From contig CP059259.1 in the NCBI GenBank assembly GCA_013693815.1, forward strand, positions 1,826,088 through 1,831,480: a stretch of 5,393 nucleotides of DNA, written 5' to 3'. The position numbers and the translations under genes were made by a program. The notes under the pieces were generated by a model that saw nothing but the letters and a program-made list of their open reading frames with translations, was not told where the DNA came from and ran no database searches. The first letter of the stretch is position 1. Every line of letters begins with the position of its first letter. Source of the DNA: Nocardioidaceae bacterium. GTDB taxonomy: Bacteria > Actinomycetota > Actinomycetes > Propionibacteriales > Nocardioidaceae. Of this stretch, positions 1-5,132 are shown piece after piece.

Positions 1-165
1 GGATATGCCGTCAATCACGGCACCCAGATCATCGGAGTCCAACCCGATGGCACCGGTGTGGTTGTGTGGACCGAGGGCACCAGCAGCCAGTATCTGGCGC
101 AGGACCTGACCACGATCCTGCGTGATGGCCTCCCTCAACAACCCGACTCAGGAGGCGGCAAGTGA
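1..165 (+). CDS. C-terminal fragment of a probable SCO family (SenC-type) copper chaperone
   Basis: The frame is open from base 1 and ends at TGA 163-165, giving 54 residues of a gene whose start lies outside the window. The tail begins GYAVNHGTQIIGVQPDGTG and continues with a VVVWTEG strand, a QYLAQDL helix and a Gly-rich end. SCO/SenC proteins have a thioredoxin fold, bind copper through a CxxxC pair and a distal His, and help assemble the CuA site of cytochrome c oxidase. The distal His sits before a strand of the type 'H-(s/t)-x-x-(i/v)-x-x-x-x-x-(d)-G', and His6 here fits that. The CxxxC motif would lie upstream and cannot be seen, so the assignment rests on the tail only. The stop overlaps the lgt start by 4 bp (GTGA), which implies one operon. 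It could also be another thioredoxin-fold exported protein. Coding status is secure; identity is moderate. Confidence 0.5.
   Translation, partial: GYAVNHGTQIIGVQPDGTGVVVWTEGTSSQYLAQDLTTILRDGLPQQPDSGGGK
150..155 (+). promoter_or_regulatory. Ribosome binding site of lgt, fixing a GTG start
   Basis: AGGAGG at 150-155 is followed by six bases and then GTG at 162-164. An ATG nine bases further on (171) would sit 15 bases from this site, which is too far. The site lies within the last codons of the upstream gene, as expected for translational coupling. Confidence 0.75.
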
Positions 166-1134
166 GCCCGATGTATCTGCCGGCGATGCTCCCGGCCAGC
201 CTGCCCAGCCCTGGCGACGGGGTCTGGCACCTCGGCCCCCTCCCGGTCCGGGCCTACGCTCTGTGCATCATCGCCGGCGTCATCGCCGCGGTGGTCATCG
301 GCGACCGGCGCTGGGTAGCCCGTGGGGAGAGCGCGGCCAGGTCGGCGATCTTGCTATCTGGGCGGTGCCGTTCGGAATCATCGGTGGCCGGCTCTATCAC
401 GTACTGACCGACAGCGGCCTCTATTTCGGCGAGGGGCGGTCTCCGGTCGAGGCGCTCTACATCTGGCAGGGCGGTCTGGGCATCTGGGGGCGATCGCGCT
501 CGGAGCCGTCGGCGCCTACATCTACGTGCGGCGCACCGGCCTGCGGATGCCGCCGATGATGGACGCGGCGGCACCCGGCCTGCTGGTCGCCCAGGCGATC
601 GGACGCTGGGGAAACTGGTTCAACCAGGAACTCTTCGGTAAACCGCTGGATGCCTGGTGGGCACTCGAGATCGATCCGGACAAGCGCCCGGCCGGCTACG
701 AGGAGTACGCCACCTTCCATCCGACGTTCCTGTACGAGTGCATCTGGAACCTTGCCGGTGCAGGGCTGGTGATATGGGCCGATCGCAAGTTCCGGCTCGG
801 ATACGGACGTGTCTTCGCGCTGTATGTGATGGTCTACACCGCTGGTCGTGGCTGGATCGAGTACCTGCGGATCGACCCGGTCGAGGCTGATGACGTCTTC
901 GGCCTGCGCCTGAACGTGTGGACCTCGATCGTGCTGTTCGCGATCTCCCTGGCTTACTTCGTCATCGTGGGCCGGATCCGCCCTGGCCGCGAGGAGTCGG
1001 TCTGGCGTGACGGGCGTGGATCAGTGCTTGCCGTGGCGCCTGCGGAGCCCGAGGAGTTGCCACAGCCGGCTACCCAGAGCCAGGACCAGAGCCAGGCAGG
1101 CGATGGCCCCGACAGTGGCGAGCCCGAGCAATAG
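162..1134 (+). pseudogene. lgt: Prolipoprotein diacylglyceryl transferase, interrupted by two single-base frameshifts (probably sequencing errors)
   Basis: Lgt is an integral membrane enzyme that moves diacylglyceryl from phosphatidylglycerol to the lipobox Cys of prolipoproteins. Homology runs through three frames: 162 to about 326, about 326 to 489, and about 490 to 1134. Adding one G to the GGGG at 324-327 and one G to the GGGGG at 486-490 restores a continuous 324-residue protein. Restored numbering shows Tyr32 (VRAY), GGRLYHV, WQGGLGIWGA, the signature GRWGNWFNQELFG (Arg149, Asn152, Glu157, Gly160), HPTFLYE (187-193) and GRGWIEYLR (Arg230, Glu234). Spacing between these residues equals that of Arg143/Asn146/Glu151/Gly154 and Arg239/Glu243 in the E. 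coli enzyme. Residues from about 288 form a hydrophilic Glu/Gln/Pro tail overlapping an antisense gene. Without correction, translation from the GTG stops at 405-407 after 81 residues. Family identity is very secure; whether the breaks are real is open. Confidence 0.93.
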
Positions 1135-1335
1135 CCAGGCGGCTCCGCTGCCCACCCGGCCCTCGTGGCCGAAGTAGATCGCGGCCTTGACCAATCCGTA
1201 CCAAGCCGCGGCGCCGCCGAGAAAGCCGGCGATCAGACCGGCCAGCACGAGATAGGGGTTGACCGGACGCTGCACCGGTTCGGCGCGCCGCCTCCCGCCA
1301 CCGGAGCGTTGCTTGCGCTGGTCCCCGTCGGTCAT
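1021..1335 (-). CDS. Unrecognised small membrane protein with two transmembrane segments
   Basis: This 104-residue frame runs from ATG (complement of 1333-1335) to TGA (complement of 1021-1023). It has a basic N-terminus (RKQR, GGGRRR, residues 7-17), a hydrophobic segment at about 28-54 (starting NPYLVLAGLIAGFLGG), a short polar loop (GHEGRVG, about 56-62), a second hydrophobic segment at about 64-88 and a basic end (RRRHGKH). The positive-inside rule predicts both ends in the cytoplasm. The open frame extends upstream to 1536, but that part is Cys/Arg/Pro-rich, unlike a protein terminus, and covers the nrdR operator, so I chose 1335. No good ribosome binding site precedes this ATG. CACAAT lies six bases upstream, so a leaderless transcript is possible. 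The gene is convergent with lgt, overlapping it by 114 bp, and divergent from nrdR. I do not recognise the family. Confidence 0.7.
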   Translation of the reverse strand: MTDGDQRKQRSGGGRRRAEPVQRPVNPYLVLAGLIAGFLGGAAAWYGLVKAAIYFGHEGRVGSGAAWLLLGLATVGAIACLALVLALGSRLWQLLGLRRRHGKH

Positions 1336-1501
1336 AAGCCCATTGTGCCGGGGGTTGTTGATCCGATAGGCCGGTGAGCACCGACACGCCGACACGCCGT
1401 CCAGGTCAGTGGCCTGACAGCCCGAGAAGGCACATGACCTGCGGTTTTCCCCGTACCAGGCGCATGGTCGCGGGGTTTCTGAATTAGTCGGCCGGGTTCT
1501 G

Positions 1502-1530
1502 TTGCACCGGTGGTGTCCCGGGCGTACGGT
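1502..1530 (+). promoter_or_regulatory. Candidate housekeeping promoter for nrdR
   Basis: TTGCAC (1502-1507) and TACGGT (1525-1530) are separated by 17 bp. TACGGT fits the TAnnnT form common in actinobacterial -10 elements. The -35 matches TTGACA only in its first three bases. The predicted start, near 1537, would fall inside the first NrdR box, a sensible position for repression. This is inferred from pattern only. Confidence 0.35.
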
Positions 1531-1532
1531 TA

Positions 1533-1548
1533 CCACTACATCTAGTAG
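1533..1548 (+). promoter_or_regulatory. NrdR box 1 (operator upstream of nrdR)
   Basis: The 16-mer ccaCTACATCTAGTag matches the NrdR consensus acaCwAtATaTwGtgt at all eight of C, w, A, A, T, T, w and G in its core. Its arms ACTAC and GTAGT (1535-1539 and 1545-1549) are an inverted repeat. It lies 118 bp before the nrdR ATG and pairs with a second site 31 bp downstream. NrdR is known to bind two such boxes about three helical turns apart. Confidence 0.72.
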
Positions 1549-1563
1549 TTACATGGTTGTAGT

Positions 1564-1579
1564 TCTCCACAGATTGTGG
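1564..1579 (+). promoter_or_regulatory. NrdR box 2 (operator upstream of nrdR)
   Basis: The 16-mer tctCCACAGATTGTgg contains the perfect inverted repeat CCACA-GAT-TGTGG (1567-1579). It keeps C, A, A, a, T, w, G and t of the NrdR core and differs at two core positions. It starts exactly 31 bp after box 1 with a 15-bp gap, the spacing reported for tandem NrdR boxes. Taken alone the match is weaker than box 1; the spacing is what makes it credible. Confidence 0.62.
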
Positions 1580-1652
1580 TTGGTCTTCAACAGGTTCCCG
1601 CTACTTGTCCCCAGCCATTCCACAGAAGTCGCTTCATGCTCAGAGCCGTCCA

Positions 1653-1658
1653 AGGAGG
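1653..1658 (+). promoter_or_regulatory. Ribosome binding site of nrdR
   Basis: AGGAGG at 1653-1658 is followed by eight bases and then ATG at 1667. It selects this ATG over the longer open frame that begins at 1502. The chosen start puts the first zinc-binding Cys at residue 3, as in other NrdR proteins. Confidence 0.85.
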
Positions 1659-1666
1659 TGTCGCGG

Positions 1667-2140
1667 ATGCATTGCCCGTACTGCCGCAACACCGACACCC
1701 GGGTCGTGGACAGTCGCGTTGCCGACGACGGCGGCGCGATTCGCCGGCGCCGCACTTGCCAGGCGTGCAACAAGCGGTTCTCCACGGTGGAGCAGATGCA
1801 GCTGACCGTGCTCAAGCGCAGCGGGGCGACCGAGCCTTTCGCTCGCGACAAGGCGATCTCCGGCGTCCGCGCGGCTTGTAAGGGCCGTCCGGTCAGCGAG
1901 GACGACTTGGCTTGCCTGGGCCAGCAGGTCGAGGAGACCCTGCGCACCGACGGCTGGGCCGAAGTGCCCTCCCACGAGGTCGGTCTGGCAATCCTCGGTC
2001 CGTTGCGCGAGCTCGATGAGGTCGCCTACCTCAGGTTTGCCAGTGTCTATCGCGCTTTCGAGTCCGCCAGCGATTTCGAGGAGGAGATCGCTTTGCTGCG
2101 TGTGGAGAAGGCCACCGCTCAGCCCGTGCCCACAGGCTGA
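1667..2140 (+). CDS. nrdR: Transcriptional repressor NrdR (ribonucleotide reductase regulator)
   Basis: NrdR is a cytoplasmic nucleotide-sensing repressor: its ATP-cone binds ATP or dATP, and the loaded protein binds paired NrdR boxes to shut down ribonucleotide reductase genes. The 157-residue product is of normal family length. It opens [17 protein letters not shown] with zinc-ribbon cysteines at 3, 6, 31 and 34, the second pair in [15 protein letters not shown]. The ATP-cone follows from about residue 49 (VLKRSG) to about 139, including [15 protein letters not shown] and the strongly conserved [15 protein letters not shown]. No key residue is missing. It is followed by a hairpin and then by nrdJ, the likely target enzyme, and is preceded by two NrdR boxes, so autoregulation is likely. 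The nrdR-nrdJ pairing is known from other actinobacteria. Confidence 0.97.
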   Translation: MHCPYCRNTDTRVVDSRVADDGGAIRRRRTCQACNKRFSTVEQMQLTVLKRSGATEPFARDKAISGVRAACKGRPVSEDDLACLGQQVEETLRTDGWAEVPSHEVGLAILGPLRELDEVAYLRFASVYRAFESASDFEEEIALLRVEKATAQPVPTG

Positions 2141-2149
2141 CCACAAACT

Positions 2150-2182
2150 GCCCGGCACGTAGTGGGAAGCTGCGTGCCGGGC
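2150..2182 (+). terminator. Strong hairpin after nrdR: terminator or attenuator
   Basis: GCCCGGCACG (2150-2159) pairs perfectly with CGTGCCGGGC (2173-2182). Four further pairs inside, two of them G-U, leave a five-base GGGAA loop, for about 14 bp in all. It starts nine bases after the nrdR stop. Only two T's follow directly, so it is not a classical U-tract terminator. Actinobacterial terminators often lack the tract, so termination, partial attenuation before nrdJ, or 3'-end protection of the nrdR message are all possible. Confidence 0.6.
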
Positions 2183-2206
2183 TTCATACCGGGTAACACC
2201 TTTCAG

Positions 2207-2226
2207 TAACCAGGCAATAACCAGGC
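2207..2226. repeat. Direct repeat TAACCAGGC, two copies with an 11-bp period
   Basis: TAACCAGGC occurs at 2207-2215 and again at 2218-2226, separated by AA. The 11-bp period is close to one helical turn, so both copies would face the same side of DNA. It lies in the nrdJ leader, 39 bp before its start. A regulator site is possible, but chance is not excluded. Confidence 0.4.
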
Positions 2227-2252
2227 TCACGCCGACGTTGAAGTATAGGGAG

Positions 2253-2258
2253 AAGGAG
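2253..2258 (+). promoter_or_regulatory. Ribosome binding site of nrdJ, fixing a TTG start
   Basis: AAGGAG at 2253-2258 is followed by six bases and then TTG at 2265. A second in-frame TTG at 2238 has no comparable site upstream, and its extra nine residues (KYREKEKE type) are simply the translation of the purine-rich binding site. Confidence 0.75.
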
Positions 2259-2264
2259 AAAGAG

Positions 2265-5132
2265 TTGACCGAGATCGCCGAGGGGATCGCCGAAGGGACC
2301 GCAGCCGGCGCCCCGAAGCAGCGCGCCGCGCGCAAGACGGGCCTGGTCATCGAGCGTGTGTTCAGCAAGCCCGATGTCCACCCGTACGACGAGATCACCT
2401 GGGAGCGTCGCGACGTCGTCCAGACCAACTGGAAGACCGGCGAGACCGTGTTCGAACAGCGCGGTGTCGAGTTCCCCGACTTCTGGTCGGTCAACGCCTC
2501 CACGATCGTCACCACCAAGTACTTCCGCGGCGCGGTCGGCACCGAGGCCCGCGAGACCGGCCTGCGTCAGCTGATCGACCGCGTGGTGTCCACCTACACC
2601 GCAGCGGGTCGTGAGCACGGATACTTCGCGACCGATGCCGACGCCGAAATCTTCGAGCACGAACTCACCTGGCTGCTGGCCAACCAGTACTTCTCCTTCA
2701 ACTCACCGGTCTGGTTCAACGTCGGCACCGCCTCTCCCCAGCAGGTATCGGCGTGCTTCATCTTGTCGGTGGACGACTCGATGGACTCGATCCTGAACTG
2801 GTACAAGGAAGAGGGCTTCATCTTCAAGGGTGGTTCGGGTGCCGGCCTGAACCTGTCGCGGATCCGCTCTTCCAAGGAGTTGCTGTCCTCCGGTGGGACC
2901 GCCTCCGGGCCGGTGTCCTTCATGCGTGGAGCCGATGCCTCGGCCGGGACCATCAAGTCCGGTGGGGCCACCCGTCGTGCGGCCAAGATGGTCGTCTTGG
3001 ACGTCGACCACCCCGACATCGTGGAGTTCGTCGAGACCAAGGCGCGCGAGGAGGACAAGATTCGCGCGCTGCGCGACGCCGGCTTCGATATGGATCTCGG
3101 CGGCAAGGACATCACCTCGGTCCAGTACCAGAACGCCAACAACTCGGTGCGGGTCAGCGACGAGTTCATGCGTGCTGTCGAGGAGGGCAAGGAGTTCGGT
3201 CTCCGGGGGCGTAAGACCGGTGAGGTCATCGAGACCGTCGATGCCCGCGAGCTGTTCAAGAAGATCAGCCAGGCCGCCTGGGAGTGCGCCGACCCGGGCC
3301 TGCAGTACGACGACACCATCAACGATTGGCACACCAACCCCGAGACCGGCCGGATCACCGCCTCCAACCCGTGCTCGGAGTACATGTCGCTGGACAACTC
3401 TTCGTGCAACCTGGCGTCGCTGAACCTGCTGAAGTTCCTCTCCGATGATGACACTTTCGACGCGCCGCTGTTCGCCAAGGCTGTCGAACTGATCATCACC
3501 GCGATGGACATCTCGATCTGCTTTGCGGACTTCCCGACTGAGTCGATCGGTAAAACTACGGTGGACTACCGCCAGCTCGGCATCGGCTATGCCAACCTGG
3601 GTGCGCTGCTGATGGCGATGGGCCTGGGGTATGACTCCGAAGGTGGCCGGGCAATGGCGGCGACCATCACCTCGCTGATGACCGGCGCCTCCTACAAGCG
3701 CTCGGCAGAGCTTGCCGGTGTGGTCGGCCCGTATGCCGGTTATGCCCGCAACGCCGAGGCCCATCAGCGAGTGATGCGCAAGCACCAGGCCGCCAACGAC
3801 TCGGTCCGTACCCTGTCCGCGACCGATCTGGCAGTGCACAAGCTGGCCACCCAAGCCTGGGCGGACGTCGTCAAGCTCGGTGAGAAGAACGGCTTCCGCA
3901 ACGCCCAGGCCTCCGTGCTCGCGCCGACCGGCACCATCGGTTTCATGATGGACTGCGACACCACCGGCATCGAGCCGGACTTCTCACTGGTGAAGTTCAA
4001 GAAGCTGGTGGGCGGCGGCTCCATGCAGATCGTCAACCAGACGATCCCGCGGGCGCTGAAGAAGCTCGGTTACCTCGACGAGCAGATCGAGGCGATCGTC
4101 GAATACATCTCCGAGCACGGCCACGTCATCGATGCCCCTGGTTTACGGACCGAACACTATGAGGTGTTCGACACCGCGATGGGCGCCCGCGCGCTGGCGC
4201 CGATGGGACATGTGCGGATGATGGCAGCCTGCCAGCCGTTCCTGTCCGGGGCTATCTCCAAGACCGTGAACCTGCCCGAGTCGGCGACCGTGGAGGAGAT
4301 CGAAGACGTCTACCTGCAGTCGTGGAAGCTGGGTCTGAAGGCCACAGCCGTCTACCGCGACAACTGCAAGGTGGGACAGCCCCTGGCTGATGCGAAGGCA
4401 TCCTCAGGTAGCGCGAGCGCCGATGCTGACGCCACTCAGGTGGTCGAGATCGCCAAGCCGTACCGCAAGCGGCTGCCGAAGTCGCGTCCGTCGCGCACTA
4501 CCTCGTTCACCGTGGGTGGCGCCGAGGGATACATGACCTCGGGAGCCTACGAGGACGGCACGTTGGGTGAGGTGTTCCTCAAGCTCGGCAAGCAGGGTTC
4601 GACGCTGGCCGGTGTAATGGGCGCGTTCTCGATCGCGACCTCGATCGGCCTGCAGTACGGCGTGCCACTGGAGACCTATGTTTCCAAGTTCACCAACCTG
4701 CGGTTCGACCCGGCGGGTCTGACCGACGATGCCGATGTCCGGATGGCGCAGTCGATCATGGACTACATCTTCCGTCGGCTGGCGCTGGACTACCTGCCGT
4801 TCGAGTCCCGCGCGGCGCTCGGCATCTACTCGGCCGACGAGCGCCAGCGGGCCGTTGAAACCGGTTCGTACGAGGAGATCGCCGAGGAGGAGTTCGTCTC
4901 CGAGGCCGATAGCCTGCGCAGCGAGCCGCATGAGGAGGCAGCACCAGCGCCCGCGACGACCGACACTGCGGTCCCTGCGGCCGAGGTCGCCCACACCAGC
5001 GCCGAGCTGCTCGAGGTGATCACCGGCACCGCGGTCGACAGCCCGCTGTGCTTCACCTGTGGCACCAAGATGCGGCCGGCCGGTTCCTGCTACGTCTGCG
5101 AGGGTTGCGGCAGCACGTCCGGCTGTAGCTGA
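2265..5132 (+). CDS. nrdJ: Vitamin B12-dependent (class II) ribonucleotide reductase
   Basis: NrdJ converts ribonucleotides to deoxyribonucleotides in the cytoplasm, using adenosylcobalamin to make the active-site thiyl radical, so it needs no oxygen and no separate radical subunit. The 955-residue product starts at TTG. Visible in order are an N-terminal RNR region (about 20-130), FNSPVWFNVG, redox Cys164 (SACFILSVDDS), FKGGSGAGLNLSRIR, NPCSEYMSLDNSSCNL with Asn368, radical Cys370, Glu372 and redox Cys381, the APTGTIGFMMDCDTTGIEPD stretch, and AVYRDNCKVG. Cys370 to Cys381 is 11 residues, as for Cys408/Cys419 in the Lactobacillus leichmannii enzyme. After a low-complexity Ala/Ser/Asp linker (about 709-735) comes a TSCPD domain (about 750-860, with AYEDGTLGEVFLKLGKQGS), then an acidic Ala/Pro linker and a C-terminal Cys cluster (929, 932, 942, 945, 948, 954) that should re-reduce the active site and may bind zinc. 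The stop abuts the stop of a minus-strand gene. Confidence 0.98.
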   Translation: MTEIAEGIAEGTAAGAPKQRAARKTGLVIERVFSKPDVHPYDEITWERRDVVQTNWKTGETVFEQRGVEFPDFWSVNASTIVTTKYFRGAVGTEARETGLRQLIDRVVSTYTAAGREHGYFATDADAEIFEHELTWLLANQYFSFNSPVWFNVGTASPQQVSACFILSVDDSMDSILNWYKEEGFIFKGGSGAGLNLSRIRSSKELLSSGGTASGPVSFMRGADASAGTIKSGGATRRAAKMVVLDVDHPDIVEFVETKAREEDKIRALRDAGFDMDLGGKDITSVQYQNANNSVRVSDEFMRAVEEGKEFGLRGRKTGEVIETVDARELFKKISQAAWECADPGLQYDDTINDWHTNPETGRITASNPCSEYMSLDNSSCNLASLNLLKFLSDDDTFDAPLFAKAVELIITAMDISICFADFPTESIGKTTVDYRQLGIGYANLGALLMAMGLGYDSEGGRAMAATITSLMTGASYKRSAELAGVVGPYAGYARNAEAHQRVMRKHQAANDSVRTLSATDLAVHKLATQAWADVVKLGEKNGFRNAQASVLAPTGTIGFMMDCDTTGIEPDFSLVKFKKLVGGGSMQIVNQTIPRALKKLGYLDEQIEAIVEYISEHGHVIDAPGLRTEHYEVFDTAMGARALAPMGHVRMMAACQPFLSGAISKTVNLPESATVEEIEDVYLQSWKLGLKATAVYRDNCKVGQPLADAKASSGSASADADATQVVEIAKPYRKRLPKSRPSRTTSFTVGGAEGYMTSGAYEDGTLGEVFLKLGKQGSTLAGVMGAFSIATSIGLQYGVPLETYVSKFTNLRFDPAGLTDDADVRMAQSIMDYIFRRLALDYLPFESRAALGIYSADERQRAVETGSYEEIAEEEFVSEADSLRSEPHEEAAPAPATTDTAVPAAEVAHTSAELLEVITGTAVDSPLCFTCGTKMRPAGSCYVCEGCGSTSGCS

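Larger units (their letters stand above)
1336..1666. other. 331-bp divergent intergenic region between the small membrane gene and nrdR
   Basis: I see no convincing protein gene here. From left to right it holds a perfect tandem 8-mer (CCGACACG twice, 1381-1396), an imperfect hairpin with 5+4 bp arms at 1449-1475, the 8-bp palindrome CACCGGTG at 1505-1512, a candidate sigma-70-type promoter (1502-1530), two NrdR-box-like palindromes (1533-1548 and 1564-1579) and the nrdR ribosome binding site (1653-1658). A 17-codon frame at 1434-1487 is too short to support. Local base composition is more A/T-rich from about 1530 to 1650 than in the flanking genes, as expected for a control region. Confidence 0.6.

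Noticed and set aside
324..490. Programmed -1 frameshifting to express Lgt
   Set aside because: Two successive -1 events would be needed for one membrane enzyme and no downstream stimulatory structure is evident; base loss in the G runs explains it more simply.
1381..1396. Tandem repeat CCGACACG x2
   Set aside because: Two copies of an 8-mer in GC-rich intergenic DNA; no longer array, no flanking signal.
1336..1536. N-terminal extension of the small minus-strand membrane protein to 1536
   Set aside because: The extra residues are rich in Cys, Arg and Pro with no sensible start or binding site, and would run the gene over the promoter and first operator of nrdR.
1605..1613. DnaA box TTGTCCCCA upstream of nrdR
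   Set aside because: It has one mismatch to TTGTCCACA and there is no second copy nearby; a single imperfect 9-mer is expected by chance.
1502..1666. Upstream extension of nrdR to 1502
   Set aside because: The AGGAGG at 1653-1658 and the family-typical MHCPYC start fix the ATG at 1667; the extension covers the operators.
2212..2227. A third NrdR box in the nrdJ leader
   Set aside because: The 16-mer around CAATAACCAGG misses two core positions and has no partner 31 bp to either side.
2141..2264. Cobalamin riboswitch ahead of nrdJ
   Set aside because: The gap is only 124 bp and I find no B12-box-like core; a class II enzyme that needs the cofactor would not usually be switched off by it.
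2594..3854. Long minus-strand open frames opposite nrdJ (2594-3511 and 2703-3854)
   Set aside because: They are antisense shadows of a strongly conserved gene in high-GC DNA, with composition unlike real proteins and no start signals.
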